Shown here piece after piece: positions 9,942 through 19,279 of a stretch of DNA of 64,000 nucleotides. Origin of the DNA: Hyphomonas pacifica (GTDB lineage Bacteria > Pseudomonadota > Alphaproteobacteria > Caulobacterales > Hyphomonadaceae). Below the pieces are notes generated by a model. That model saw nothing but the letters and a program-made list of their open reading frames with translations, was not told where the DNA came from and made no database searches. The number at the start of each line of letters is the position of its first letter. The first letter of the stretch is position 1. The stretch is from the NCBI RefSeq assembly GCF_000682675.1, contig NZ_AWFA01000005.1, forward strand, positions 1 through 64,000. The letters run 5' to 3'. A program made the translations under genes and the position numbers.

Positions 9942-10541
9942 ATGGCCCACCCGGTGAACGACCATGCACTCGACGTGATTTTCCGCGACGGGCGCAGCTA
10001 TAATGGCTTCCACGACAAGGATGTGCCGGAAGTGCTGGTCCGCGCGGTTTACGACCTGGCGAAGATGGGCCCAACGAGTGCGAACTGCTGCCCTGCGCGC
10101 TTTGTCTTTGTCTCTTCTGAAGAAGGCAAGAAGCGCCTTCTGCCCTTGGTATCCGAAGGCAATCAGAAGAAAGTCTCCGAAGCGAAATGGTCCGTGATCA
10201 TCGCTTATGACATGGAATTCCAGGAAAAGGTGCCGAAGCTGTTCCCGCACAATCCGAGCGCGAAGAACTGGTTCGATAATAACCGCGAGGAAACGGCCTT
10301 CCGGAACGGCACACTGCAAAGCGCCTATTTCCTGATGGCGGCGCGCTCACTTGGCCTCGATTGCGGCCCGATGTCAGGCTTTGACATGGACGGCGTGAAC
10401 AAGGAATTCTTCGAAAGCCAGGATGGTGAAGAGAAGCATTGGCGCGCCAACTGGATCTGCAATCTCGGCTATGGCGACAAATCCTCCATCTTTGCCCGCA
10501 GCCCGCGCCTGCACTTTGATGAGGCCTGCCGGATCGTCTGA
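9942..10541 (+). CDS. rutE: RutE-like malonic semialdehyde reductase / nitroreductase-fold flavoprotein
   Basis: A 199-residue FMN-dependent oxidoreductase of the small RutE branch. The motif RSYNGF and the segment YDLAKMGPTSANCCPARFVFV closely follow RutE, which reduces malonic semialdehyde to 3-hydroxypropionate in uracil catabolism. No other rut genes are nearby, so the physiological substrate may differ. Its closeness to nfuA and tsaB is probably positional only. Confidence 0.82.
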   Translation: MAHPVNDHALDVIFRDGRSYNGFHDKDVPEVLVRAVYDLAKMGPTSANCCPARFVFVSSEEGKKRLLPLVSEGNQKKVSEAKWSVIIAYDMEFQEKVPKLFPHNPSAKNWFDNNREETAFRNGTLQSAYFLMAARSLGLDCGPMSGFDMDGVNKEFFESQDGEEKHWRANWICNLGYGDKSSIFARSPRLHFDEACRIV

Positions 10542-10556
10542 TCCGAACGACACGCC

Positions 10557-11204
10557 ATGCTTGTCCTTGGGCTGAATACTGCGTTTACCGCGATGGAAGC
10601 AGCGCTGGTGCGCGATGGCGAAATCATCGCTGATGCCCGCGAGACAATGGCACGTGGCCAGGACAAGGCCTTGCCCGGTTTTGTCGAGCACCTGCTGGCC
10701 GAGGGCGGTGTCAGCCTGGATGAGGTGGACCGGATTGCCGTCGTTACCGGGCCGGGCAGCTTTACGGGCATCCGCATTGGTGTGGCCTATGCGCGGGGCC
10801 TGTCTTTGGTAACTGAGGCGCCTTGCATTGGCGTCAGCAGTATTGAGGCAGGTATTCCAACCGGTATGGAAGACACGGCACTGGGGGCTTTGATGGCCCA
10901 GAAGCGCCCGCCGGACCAGACCTGGTGGGTGCAGGGGGTGTCCGAAAACAAGGGCATTGCCGATACAATCGAGATTGGCCTTGATGAATTGAAGGCCATG
11001 CTTGTGGGCTTCCATGCGCCGGTCTTCATGCAGGGCGCTGAAGCGCTGGGGGAGGAGCTGGCCGGGAAGCTGGACATCCGCCCGCTGACGCCTTCAGCGA
11101 TCACGGCTGCATTGAAAGCTCCGCTGTTTGATCCCCCCCAACATTTGCCGACACCGGTCTATGCGCGCGATCCGGATGCGACTCTGCCGGAGCCGCGGAA
11201 GTGA
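10557..11204 (+). CDS. tsaB: tRNA threonylcarbamoyladenosine biosynthesis protein TsaB
   Basis: A 215-residue partner of TsaD in t6A37 tRNA modification. It has the ASKHA-type fold with VLGLNTAF at the N-terminus and VTGPGSFTGIRIGVAYARGL near residues 61-80. Its stop overlaps the GTG start of rimI by four bases, indicating translational coupling. The tsaB-rimI order is classic. Confidence 0.93.
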   Translation: MLVLGLNTAFTAMEAALVRDGEIIADARETMARGQDKALPGFVEHLLAEGGVSLDEVDRIAVVTGPGSFTGIRIGVAYARGLSLVTEAPCIGVSSIEAGIPTGMEDTALGALMAQKRPPDQTWWVQGVSENKGIADTIEIGLDELKAMLVGFHAPVFMQGAEALGEELAGKLDIRPLTPSAITAALKAPLFDPPQHLPTPVYARDPDATLPEPRK

Positions 11205-11662
11205 CGGATGGCCTGATTGTCCTGAGGCCGGATGATGCAGGGCGCACCGCGATGCTGCACCTGAAATGCTTTCCGGACCCGTGGAGCGCGGCGTCCTTGC
11301 GGGGGCTGCTTCAAGATCCGTCTATCCTGACACTGGGCATTGAGCGCGATGGCCAGCTGGCAGGCTTCATCATGGGGCAGACGATTGTCGGCGAGACAGA
11401 CATTCTGACCGTCTGTACCAATCCTGATTTGCGCCGGCAGGGCATTGCCCGCCACTTGCTGAAGGTGATGATCACGCGCTGCGGAGAGCGGGGCGTCTCA
11501 CGCATGACGCTGGATGTGGCAGAGGACAATACCGCCGCCCGCGCGCTCTATGCGGCGCATGGCTTTACCGAGGATGGCCGCCGCCCGCGCTATTACAGCA
11601 CAAAGCGGGATGTGCCGGTGGATGGCATCCTGATGTCAAAATCTCTTGAGCTTGGCAGTTGA
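11201..11662 (+). CDS. rimI: Ribosomal-protein-S18-alanine N-acetyltransferase (GNAT)
   Basis: A 153-residue GNAT enzyme. The acetyl-CoA pyrophosphate loop RRQGIARHLL lies near residues 76-85 and the RimI-type segment DVAEDNTAARALYAAHGF near 106-123. It should acetylate the N-terminal alanine of ribosomal protein S18. The GTG start overlaps the tsaB stop. Specificity rests on family and neighbour. Confidence 0.88.
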   Translation: MTDGLIVLRPDDAGRTAMLHLKCFPDPWSAASLRGLLQDPSILTLGIERDGQLAGFIMGQTIVGETDILTVCTNPDLRRQGIARHLLKVMITRCGERGVSRMTLDVAEDNTAARALYAAHGFTEDGRRPRYYSTKRDVPVDGILMSKSLELGS

Positions 11663-11734
11663 GGCGCATCGGGCTCTGGGCGATTTCGGGAAATACGCTA
11701 TGTTGACCTCAGATCCCTCAAGAGGAGCTGAGCG

Positions 11735-12622
11735 ATGACCGACACCCCAAAAACTAATCAGATCCCGCAGGGAGTGTTCGACCTGTATGATGCCTATTGT
11801 CATGGGCATGTGTCGCGGCGCGGCTTTTTCGAAGGGCTGGGGAAATACGCAATTGGCGGCCTTACCGTCTCCTCTCTCGCGGCCTGTGTGTTGCCGGATT
11901 ATAGCCGGATGCAGACCGAGCCTGGCGAGGATGACCTGTATGAAGAGATGCTGGTTTACGATTCTCCGGACGGGGCGGGGGAGATGCAGGGCTATTTTGT
12001 GCGGCCCGATGACGTGAATGGCGAATTGCCGGGCATCGTCGTGATCCATGAGAATCGTGGCCTGAATCCGCATATCAAGGATGTCGCCCGGCGCGTCGCC
12101 AAGGCGGGCTATGTGGCCTTTGCGCCGGATGCGCTCTATCCGCTGGGTGGCTATCCCGGAAATGATGATGATGGCCGGGCCCTTCAGGCGCAGCGAAATC
12201 GCGGTGACATGGTTGAGGATTTCATCGCAGCGGCGGCTTTTCTGCGCGACCATGCGGCGGTGAATGGCAAAGTCGGCTGTGTTGGCTTCTGCTTTGGCGG
12301 GGCAGTGGCGAACATGATGGCCGTTCGTTTACCATGGCTGTCTGCGGCGGTGCCCTATTATGGCGGCTGGCCGACGGCAGAGCAGGCCGGATATGTGGAT
12401 GTGCCCCTGCAAATCCATCTGGCGGGTCTGGATGAACGAGTGAATGCAGGTTGGCCAGCCTACAAGGCGGCGCTGGACGCCAATGATGTCGAGTATGAAG
12501 CGTACATATATCCCGGCGTCCAACATGGTTTCCATAATGATACCACGCCGCGCTATGATGAGGCTGCTGCAAAACTGGCCTGGAGCCGTACGCTGGACTT
12601 TTTTAGCCGCCAACTGAGTTAG
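11735..12622 (+). CDS. Dienelactone hydrolase-family protein with Tat-like signal
   Basis: A 295-residue alpha/beta hydrolase with the dienelactone hydrolase triad: C186 in GFCFGG, D233 in AGLDER and H264 in GVQHGF. A twin-arginine-like motif SRRGFFEGL (residues 27-35) precedes a hydrophobic stretch ending in a possible lipobox (LAAC, Cys51), so export by Tat is likely. YghX-type exported DLH proteins share this plan. The substrate is unknown. GAGGAG precedes the ATG. Confidence 0.85.
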   Translation: MTDTPKTNQIPQGVFDLYDAYCHGHVSRRGFFEGLGKYAIGGLTVSSLAACVLPDYSRMQTEPGEDDLYEEMLVYDSPDGAGEMQGYFVRPDDVNGELPGIVVIHENRGLNPHIKDVARRVAKAGYVAFAPDALYPLGGYPGNDDDGRALQAQRNRGDMVEDFIAAAAFLRDHAAVNGKVGCVGFCFGGAVANMMAVRLPWLSAAVPYYGGWPTAEQAGYVDVPLQIHLAGLDERVNAGWPAYKAALDANDVEYEAYIYPGVQHGFHNDTTPRYDEAAAKLAWSRTLDFFSRQLS

Positions 12623-12702
12623 GGTGGCTTTTGGCCTGCAGCCGTAATTGTTTAGGATGTAACTGACTGGACTTAAGGTCAATGTGAGGGCAAAACACCC
12701 AC

Positions 12703-13116
12703 ATGGATCGACTCGAGAAACTTTGTGCCGATAAAGGCCTGCGAATGACGGAACCGCGCCGCGTGATTGCGCGTGTCTTGTCCTCTTCGGATGACCACCC
12801 AGATGCCGAGGAGCTGCACCGCCGCGCTAATTCCATGGACGCGTCGATCTCCCTGGCAACGGTCTACCGAACTGTGAAACTGTTCGAGGATGCCGGAATC
12901 ATCCAGGCACATGATTTCCGCGATGGCCGCGCGCGCTATGAAGAGGTGCCGGACGAGCATCACGACCACCTGATCAATGTGAAAACGGGCGAAGTCGTAG
13001 AGTTCCATTCCGAGGAAATCGAGGCTCTTCAGGAAGAGATTGCCAAGCGTCTGGGCTTTCGTCTGGTGGACCACCGGCTTGAGCTGTATGGCGTGCCGCT
13101 GAAGGACGAAGACTAG
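12703..13116 (+). CDS. fur: Ferric uptake regulator Fur
   Basis: A 137-residue metal-dependent repressor. The winged-helix N-terminus carries SLATVYRTVKLFEDAGII (about 50-67) and the dimerisation domain carries the metal ligands DEHHDHLI (near 85-92). The CxxC zinc pair that normally follows is replaced (NVKTGE), as in many alphaproteobacterial Fur proteins. A Mur-like manganese response is possible, because some alphaproteobacterial Fur homologues sense manganese. Confidence 0.9.
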   Translation: MDRLEKLCADKGLRMTEPRRVIARVLSSSDDHPDAEELHRRANSMDASISLATVYRTVKLFEDAGIIQAHDFRDGRARYEEVPDEHHDHLINVKTGEVVEFHSEEIEALQEEIAKRLGFRLVDHRLELYGVPLKDED

Positions 13117-13258
13117 CTTTTCGGGCCTTGTCAGGGCCGGTGGCAGTTTTGTTCAACTCCCGTAAAGAAATGGACGTGCAGGATGGAATGCCTGACGCGC
13201 CCGGCTGACCAGTTCGCTGCGAGCCGGACAGATAATTTATGCGGGACGGGAAAAGCGC

Positions 13259-13984
13259 ATGCTGCTGGCACTGCTGACAAGCTTTATCATGATGACCAGC
13301 GCGCCGCCTCTGGATGAGGCGCTGACGGCGACGGAAGCCCCGCCTACGCTGCGTGCCGCCTTTACGGTCGAGCTGCGCAGCCAGACTGCAAGCCGTATTT
13401 ATAATTACGATCCGCGCCGTGATATGAGCAAGCGCTGGCAGGTCGTCTCCTGGCAGGGGGATGATGACGAGCTGGAAGAGGTCGCCCGTAACTGGGCCTC
13501 TGAAGCGGCGCCGGATGGCCGCCTGTTTGCCGATGATCTGCGCGCCAGTATGGGCCGCGACGTGCAGGTAGACGACATGGGCCATGCTTGGCGTATCGCG
13601 TTCCGGCATCACCCCTCTCAGAATGATGGTGAGTTTGATATCTGGGCTGCCGAGCGCCTGCAGGCCACAGCCTGGCTGGACCCCGTGGGCGAGCGCTTCC
13701 TGCGCATCGACTATCACCTGCCGCAGCCCGTCGCTGGACCCGAAGGCGGCAAGCTGACCAAATATGACCAGAGCTATTTCATTCGCACTGAGCCGCGCTG
13801 GGGCATCAGCTATGTGTCCAGCTTTTCTATCGAACTGGAGGCGCGCGCAGCCTTTCGTACGATCAGCCGGCGCTATTCGGCCAATATTGTGAAGACCGAA
13901 TTCTTCTTTTCCAGCGGCGAAGCCGAGGCGGATTTCGAGGCAAATAGCAAAGGCCCGCAGCTGATGTCTGGATTGCCCGGCTGA
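13259..13984 (+). CDS. Predicted exported protein of unknown function
   Basis: A 241-residue protein. A hydrophobic N-terminus (residues 1-15) could be a short signal peptide, and the rest is soluble and rich in Trp, Tyr and Arg. No family was recognised. It sits between fur and DUF1489 on the same strand, 18 bases before the latter. Confidence 0.7.
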   Translation: MLLALLTSFIMMTSAPPLDEALTATEAPPTLRAAFTVELRSQTASRIYNYDPRRDMSKRWQVVSWQGDDDELEEVARNWASEAAPDGRLFADDLRASMGRDVQVDDMGHAWRIAFRHHPSQNDGEFDIWAAERLQATAWLDPVGERFLRIDYHLPQPVAGPEGGKLTKYDQSYFIRTEPRWGISYVSSFSIELEARAAFRTISRRYSANIVKTEFFFSSGEAEADFEANSKGPQLMSGLPG

Positions 13985-14002
13985 CCCCGCTAGATTGGGG
14001 GT

Positions 14003-14416
14003 ATGACGATTCACATGGTGAAACTCTGCGTTGGTGCGGAGGATATTGAAGATCTGGAAAACTGGCAGACGCGCCTGATGGAGCAGGGGCGAGAGCCATT
14101 CCATCACACGCGCATGATGCCCAAGCAGAAAGACCAGCTGCTGGATGGTGGCTCTATCTATTGGGTGATCAAAGGCGCAATCCGCGTGCGCCAACGCATT
14201 GTAGATGTGCGCCAGATTGCCGGTGAGGAGCATTCCATGTGCGAACTCGTGTTCGATCCGAACCTTGTGCGCACCTATGCCAAGCGCAAGAAGGCTTTCC
14301 AGGGTTGGCGATACCTGAAGCCGGCCGATGCGCCGCGGGATCTGACCAGCGGGGAGGCCGCTGTGGACATTCCGCCGGATCTGGACGCGGCGCTGAAGCA
14401 GGCGGGCGTCTGGTAA
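14003..14416 (+). CDS. DUF1489 family protein
   Basis: A 137-residue conserved alphaproteobacterial protein of unknown role. Family features are VKLCVGAEDIEDL at the N-terminus, HTRMMPKQ near residue 34 and the terminal KAFQGWRYLKP...DAP segment. It is near-universal and single-copy in the class as I recall, suggesting a housekeeping function. It lies 18 bases downstream of the exported protein gene. Confidence 0.88.
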   Translation: MTIHMVKLCVGAEDIEDLENWQTRLMEQGREPFHHTRMMPKQKDQLLDGGSIYWVIKGAIRVRQRIVDVRQIAGEEHSMCELVFDPNLVRTYAKRKKAFQGWRYLKPADAPRDLTSGEAAVDIPPDLDAALKQAGVW

Positions 14417-14420
14417 GCGC

Positions 14421-15365
14421 CTAGCGTTTCAGTTCCTCTGTCAGCAGGGCGGCTTCCATCTCGAAGGCTTCGCTGCCGGGGGCGATCAGTTCGACATGGC
14501 CGGTATCCGGCACCTGGATGAAACTGGCGGCGCTGCCGGCGGCTTTTGCCTTCTTCGTGTAGTGCTTGCCGAGGATGGGCGGGGCGATACGGTCCTGCTC
14601 TCCGTTCACACTGACCTGCCTGGCGGCAAAGGGCAGCATTGCAGCCGGTGATGTATCAGAGAACACATCCGGCCGTTGTCCGCTGGGTGCCCCGGTCAGC
14701 ACATCCATGATGGAAGCAAGGCAGCCTTCCTGCGTAACAGGGGCGGAGGCCTCCAGGTCAGCGAGGCCGCCGGAATTTACGACAAGATCAAGGTGTAGTG
14801 GGGTTTCACTCCAGAGTGGGCTGGAGCGTGGCAATTTCGGGCGTGCTGCCAGCCATAGCGCCAGATGGCCGCCAGCGGAATGGCCCATCGCGGCGATACG
14901 GTCGAGCTTCAGATTGTACTCATCTGCATAATCCCGCAGCAGGTCAGTTGCGCGCGCAACGTCTTCAAATGTGCCGGGATACCCGCCGCCATCCTCATCC
15001 ACGCCGCGATACTCTATGTTCCAGACAGCGAGGCCGCGCTGGCGCAGGTCTTCGGCTGCAAAGTTCATCAAGGTACGGTCTGCGATGCTTTTCTGCCAGC
15101 AGCCACCATGCACCATGATGACAACCGGGAAGGGGCCTTTGCCGTCCGGCAGCCAGAGGTCAATGACATTTGATGTGCCAGGGCCCGTGCGGATATGGTG
15201 AGCGGTCGACGGCCTCTCACGCGTGAGCAAATCCTTCCAGGTCATCAGGGACATGGGGGCCTCTTCACTCTTGCTGGTGCTTTCCGGCGGGCGGGTTTCG
15301 GTGGGGGCTTCACAGCCCGTCAGGGCAAGTGCGGCAAGGGCAATAGAAAAAAGCAAGGGTCGCAT
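14421..15365 (-). CDS. Lipoprotein alpha/beta hydrolase (esterase/lipase-like)
   Basis: A 314-residue serine hydrolase with lipobox LTGC (Cys18). The oxyanion region is MVHGGCW, the nucleophile elbow GHSAGG, the acid D in NGEQDR and the histidine in DTGHVEL, so the triad is complete. The HGG motif and BD-FAE-like layout suggest an esterase or kynurenine-formamidase-like enzyme. Kynureninase is encoded divergently next door. The start at 15365 gives an exact signal peptide; a longer start at 15407 is possible. Confidence 0.82.
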   Translation of the reverse strand: MRPLLFSIALAALALTGCEAPTETRPPESTSKSEEAPMSLMTWKDLLTRERPSTAHHIRTGPGTSNVIDLWLPDGKGPFPVVIMVHGGCWQKSIADRTLMNFAAEDLRQRGLAVWNIEYRGVDEDGGGYPGTFEDVARATDLLRDYADEYNLKLDRIAAMGHSAGGHLALWLAARPKLPRSSPLWSETPLHLDLVVNSGGLADLEASAPVTQEGCLASIMDVLTGAPSGQRPDVFSDTSPAAMLPFAARQVSVNGEQDRIAPPILGKHYTKKAKAAGSAASFIQVPDTGHVELIAPGSEAFEMEAALLTEELKR

Positions 15366-15415
15366 AAGGGGATTGCTACTAGCGTCCGGACGATCTGTCA
15401 TGCACAAAGCTTGTC

Positions 15416-16642
15416 ATGAATTCGTTCCGTTTCCCCCAAAGCCGCAGCGACGCTGAAGCGCGGGATGCCAAGGACCCGCTGGCCCATTGCCGGGCAGCGT
15501 TCGCTCTGCCGGACGGCATAACCTATCTTGTCGGTCACTCGCTTGGCCCTGCCACGCAGGGTGCCCTGCTGGCGCTGCAGCGGGCGGCAGATGATGGCTG
15601 GGTACGAGACCGCGTGGGTGCCTGGAACAGCGCGAACTGGATTGGCCTGGCCGAGCAGGTGGGCGCAAAGCTGGCGCAACTGATCGGGGCCGGGGAGCGT
15701 GAAGTTCTGGTGTGCGACAGCGTCTCTGTGAACCTCTACAAGCTGGCGGCCTCCGCGCAGCCTCTTGCTGCCGCGCGGCGGCTGGTGGTGGAGGAAGACG
15801 AATTCCCGACCGACCAGTATATTCTGCAAGGCCTATCCAGCATGACCGGCGTGGAGCTGGTGTGGGCTGCACCGGGGCAGGGCGTTGCTGAACTGAAAGG
15901 CGGCGTTCTGGTCAAGAGCCTCGTTAATTATCGGACTGGAGAGGTGGCGGATGTCGGCGCCGATGAAGCCGCCGCGCAGGCAGAGGGCGGGCTAATTGTC
16001 TGGGATCTCAGCCATGCGACCGGCGTGCTGGATCTGCGTCTGAAGACTTGGGGCGCGCGGCTGGCAGCGGGGTGCACGTACAAATATCTGAATGGCGGGC
16101 CGGGCGCGCCAGCGTTCGTCTTCGTGGATGATGCGCTGGCACCGGACCTTGCCTCGCCACTGCCGGGCTGGATGGGCCATGCTACGCCGTTTGATTTCAA
16201 GTCTGCCTATCAGCCGAAAGAAGGTGCCGCGCGTTTTGCCACCGGGACACCGCCCATCCTGTCACTGGCGGCGCTGGATGGCGCGCTGGACATTTTCCAG
16301 GGCCTGAACATGTCGGATGTACAGCAGAAGGCGCGGCAGTTGAGCCAGATGTCCCTGGTGCTGGCAGAGAAGGCAGACCTGAAGACTAGCTGTCCCATGG
16401 AGGCAGACCGGCGCGGCGGACATATCAGTGTGCGCCATTGCGAAGGCTACGCTGTTGTGCGCGCCATGTATGATTGGGGCATTGAGGCGGATTTCCGCGC
16501 GCCGGACACGATCCGTTTCGGCCTGTCGCCCTTGTTCCTGTCTTACGCGGAAGTGTGGGACGCGATGCAGGAACTGACTGAAATTCTTGAAACACGCAGC
16601 TGGGACAAGGCGTGTTATCGCGAAAAGGCGGTCGTTACATAA
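15416..16642 (+). CDS. kynU: Kynureninase
   Basis: A 408-residue PLP enzyme converting kynurenine to anthranilate and alanine. PLP lysine K223 lies in CTYKYLNGGPGAPAF, and the kynureninase segments DEFPTD (128-133) and WDLSHATG (about 196-203) are intact. No kynA, kynB or kmo is visible, although the divergent lipoprotein hydrolase resembles formamidases. Its stop shares a base with the start of the TauE gene. Confidence 0.92.
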   Translation: MNSFRFPQSRSDAEARDAKDPLAHCRAAFALPDGITYLVGHSLGPATQGALLALQRAADDGWVRDRVGAWNSANWIGLAEQVGAKLAQLIGAGEREVLVCDSVSVNLYKLAASAQPLAAARRLVVEEDEFPTDQYILQGLSSMTGVELVWAAPGQGVAELKGGVLVKSLVNYRTGEVADVGADEAAAQAEGGLIVWDLSHATGVLDLRLKTWGARLAAGCTYKYLNGGPGAPAFVFVDDALAPDLASPLPGWMGHATPFDFKSAYQPKEGAARFATGTPPILSLAALDGALDIFQGLNMSDVQQKARQLSQMSLVLAEKADLKTSCPMEADRRGGHISVRHCEGYAVVRAMYDWGIEADFRAPDTIRFGLSPLFLSYAEVWDAMQELTEILETRSWDKACYREKAVVT

Positions 16643-17463
16643 TGGATATAATTATTCAGTATGCCCCCCTTCTTCTGGCGTTGATCGTGGCAGGGATCGC
16701 CGCCGGTTTGGCGGCAGGCCTGTTTGGTATTGGTGGTGGTGCGATCATTGTACCGGTGCTGTACTTTTTGTTCGATGCTCTGGGCTATCCGGAAACCGCG
16801 ATGCATGTGGCGGTGTCGACATCACTGGCCACGATTATCCTGACGTCTATCCGCAGCGTCATGGCGCACAACAAGCATGACGCGGTCGACTGGGACATCA
16901 TCAAGGGCTGGGCACCGTGGATTGTGGTTGGCTCACTGATCGGTATGGCCATCAGCGGGTATCTCTCGAACCGGGGCCTACTGGCCATTTTCGGGTCCCT
17001 GGCATTCCTGCTGGCGGCGCAGCTGTTCTTTGGGCGGCCGACCTGGCGTCTGGCAGATGATATGCCCAAGGGCGCGGCGCGGGCTGGCCTCGGCGTCGGC
17101 GTTGGCACGCTCTCCGCGCTGATGGGGATTGGTGGCGGCACGTTTGGCGTCAGCCTGATGACGCTCTGTGGGCGGCCCATACATCGCGCCGTGGCAACGG
17201 CAGCTGGCTGGGGCGTGGCCATCGGCCTCCCAGGGGCGCTGGCGGCCATCATTGTCGGCTGGGGAGAACCGGGGCGGCCGCCTTTCTCGCTGGGAAATGT
17301 GAACCTCGCCGCGTTTGCGCTGATCTCTGTCTTCACCGTCACCATGGCGCCGGTTGGCGCAAAGCTGGCCCACACGCTGGACGCGGTGAAGCTGAAGCGC
17401 TGGTTTGCCGTTTTGCTGGCGGTTGTTGCGGCGCGAATGCTGTGGAAGGCGCTGGGCCTTTAG
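16642..17463 (+). CDS. Sulfite exporter TauE/SafE family membrane protein
   Basis: A 273-residue protein with about eight hydrophobic helices. Glycine-rich repeats GLFGIGGGAIIVPVL near residue 28 and LMGIGGGTFGVSLM near 158 mark the duplicated TauE/SafE halves. The ATG at 16642 overlaps the kynU stop by one base, implying coupling. The family exports small sulfonates or organic anions; anthranilate export is a context guess. It converges with the HupE gene, their ends overlapping by four bases. Confidence 0.85.
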   Translation: MDIIIQYAPLLLALIVAGIAAGLAAGLFGIGGGAIIVPVLYFLFDALGYPETAMHVAVSTSLATIILTSIRSVMAHNKHDAVDWDIIKGWAPWIVVGSLIGMAISGYLSNRGLLAIFGSLAFLLAAQLFFGRPTWRLADDMPKGAARAGLGVGVGTLSALMGIGGGTFGVSLMTLCGRPIHRAVATAAGWGVAIGLPGALAAIIVGWGEPGRPPFSLGNVNLAAFALISVFTVTMAPVGAKLAHTLDAVKLKRWFAVLLAVVAARMLWKALGL

Positions 17464-18431
17464 AGGAAGACGCCGACGATCCGCTCAATCGCCCAATAGC
17501 TGCCGGTGATGCCGATGGCGTAGGCCGTAGCGGTACGCAGGGCTGGTTCGCCTTGGCGATAGAGCAGGCGGCCGAGCCAGACAAGGGTCAGCACGAACAG
17601 CACAAATGTGATCTGTCCGGCCTCGACGCCGAGATTGAACAGTAGCAGCGCCATCACTTCCGCGCCTTTCGGCAGGCCGATTTCCGACAGTGCGCCCGCA
17701 AAGCCGAAGCCATGGATCAGGCCGAAGCCGAAGGCGATCAGCCACGGCAGGCGCTGCGCCAGCGTCATGCGGCCGCGCATGCGGTAAATGGCTTCCGCGC
17801 CGAGCAGGGCGATGCTCATGGCGATGGTGATCTCGACTGGCGCGCCGGGCAGGGTGACGCCGCCAAGTGCAGACGCGGCGAGCGTGATGGAGTGGGCAAC
17901 GGTAAATGCCGTGACCGTGGGGATCAGCTGGCGTGGACGCACAAGCAGGACGAGCCCCAGCACGAACAGCAAATGGTCATAGCCAAAGATGATGTGCTCC
18001 ACACCGATGCGGAAATAGGCAAGCACTGGCGCGCCGGATGGGCCGACAAGGTCCAGCGTGGCAGAACCGGGCCGCAGGACGGCGGTAAGATCGTCTGCCT
18101 CCTGCCGGTCAAGCCGCAGGAAGACATCCGTCAGGGTGCGGTCAAGACCAGAAATGGAAAGCTCCCCCATATTCAGGTCGCACGCCATGGACCAGCGCAG
18201 GATAATCGTACCGCCTGCGCCGGTGACGCGTTCATTCTGTCGCTCGCAGCCTTCCGGAAATGTGGGGTCCAACTTCAGGCGACGGCCATCCAGGATGGGC
18301 TGTTTCCAGGTGACGTCATACTGGCCGGGCGCGGTCTCGGTGATCTCCAGATAGGCCGGGCGGACCTCATGCGCCTCTGCGCCGAGCGAGGCGATCGTGA
18401 GAGCCAGAAAGAGAAGGCAGACACGGATCAC
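17460..18431 (-). CDS. HupE/UreJ-family membrane protein
   Basis: A 323-residue protein. A signal peptide is followed by AHEVRPAYLEI and a periplasmic beta domain (about 20-130), then six to seven membrane helices holding the HupE/UreJ_2 signature GVEHIIFGYDHLLFVLGL (about 143-160) and FGFGLIHGFGFAG. Conserved His and Asp residues in the helices suggest Ni, Co or another divalent metal. It is last in a three-gene operon, overlapping the parvulin gene by four bases. No hydrogenase or urease genes are nearby. Confidence 0.85.
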   Translation of the reverse strand: MIRVCLLFLALTIASLGAEAHEVRPAYLEITETAPGQYDVTWKQPILDGRRLKLDPTFPEGCERQNERVTGAGGTIILRWSMACDLNMGELSISGLDRTLTDVFLRLDRQEADDLTAVLRPGSATLDLVGPSGAPVLAYFRIGVEHIIFGYDHLLFVLGLVLLVRPRQLIPTVTAFTVAHSITLAASALGGVTLPGAPVEITIAMSIALLGAEAIYRMRGRMTLAQRLPWLIAFGFGLIHGFGFAGALSEIGLPKGAEVMALLLFNLGVEAGQITFVLFVLTLVWLGRLLYRQGEPALRTATAYAIGITGSYWAIERIVGVFL

Positions 18432-19261
18432 TCTACGCCCTCAATCTCGACATTGTACCGGGCGATTATGTCAGCGATTGCCTTTTCGTTCGCTTCGCGG
18501 CGCTTTTGCTCAACCCAATCCTGTCGCACCTCTGCGCGGGCCTCATCAAAGGGGGGTAATGCAACGTCGGTCTTGTGTGTGACATGCACGAGATGAACGC
18601 CGAGAGCCGACCGGACCGGTCCTTGCCAGTCATCTGAGGCGGGTAGCTCCGCTATCGCGTCGGCGAATTCTACCCCGAACTGGCGGGCGAGTTCGCGAAG
18701 GGGCACGTCTCCATACTGACGTTGCAGCATGAACGGATCGCCAAGGGAGGCCGTGTCGGTCGCGGGCGCGCTGTTCAGGTTTGCCAGCAGGACTGCCGCA
18801 TCTTTTTCAGCGATATCACCGCGCACACTTGGGCTGAAGAAGATGTGAGAGAAGGTGATGCGGGCAGGCTTTGTGAACCTGTCCGCGTACGCCTGATGCC
18901 ATTCCCGTAATGCCTCTTCCGAAGGGACGGGATCTTCGCGTAAATCCGAGACCATGAAGCTCATCTTTTGGGCAAGGCGGCGCGTAATGATTGTGTCGCC
19001 CTGGTCTAGACCGAGGCGACGCGCCTCGCGGGCCAGTGCCTCGTCCCGGACATAGTCGGACACCATGGTCATCATGTCTTCCGGGCCGGGCAGCGCGCTG
19101 GCCTCAGATGCGTAGAGCGCGGCAAGGCGCTCAAGCTCTGTTTCCGAGACAAAAATGGTCGAGTCCGATTTGTCCTGCCAGCTTTTCCAAGCGGTGTGCA
19201 CGGCGAAGACGAGGGCCGCCGCCACGACAAACTGGATCAGCGGTTCACGCAGATATCTCAC
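18428..19261 (-). CDS. Membrane-anchored parvulin-type peptidyl-prolyl isomerase
   Basis: A 277-residue protein. A single N-terminal helix (about 8-25) anchors a periplasmic chaperone: a SurA-like helical region (40-120), then a parvulin/rotamase domain (about 125-225, ITFSHIFFSP to GVHLVHV). It probably folds exported or membrane proteins. It lies 18 bases after the DUF3604 gene and overlaps the HupE gene, so it may serve those two products specifically. Confidence 0.85.
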   Translation of the reverse strand: MRYLREPLIQFVVAAALVFAVHTAWKSWQDKSDSTIFVSETELERLAALYASEASALPGPEDMMTMVSDYVRDEALAREARRLGLDQGDTIITRRLAQKMSFMVSDLREDPVPSEEALREWHQAYADRFTKPARITFSHIFFSPSVRGDIAEKDAAVLLANLNSAPATDTASLGDPFMLQRQYGDVPLRELARQFGVEFADAIAELPASDDWQGPVRSALGVHLVHVTHKTDVALPPFDEARAEVRQDWVEQKRREANEKAIADIIARYNVEIEGVE

Positions 19262-19279
19262 GCCCCTTGGTACTCCCGT

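Noticed and set aside
13117-13160. Terminator after fur (GGCC...GGCC followed by TTTT)
   Set aside because: The stem is only four pairs and self-palindromic, and the T run is displaced by ten bases.
12974-14233. A 419-codon antisense frame across fur, the exported protein and DUF1489
   Set aside because: It spans three real genes and their gaps and lacks any domain or start context.
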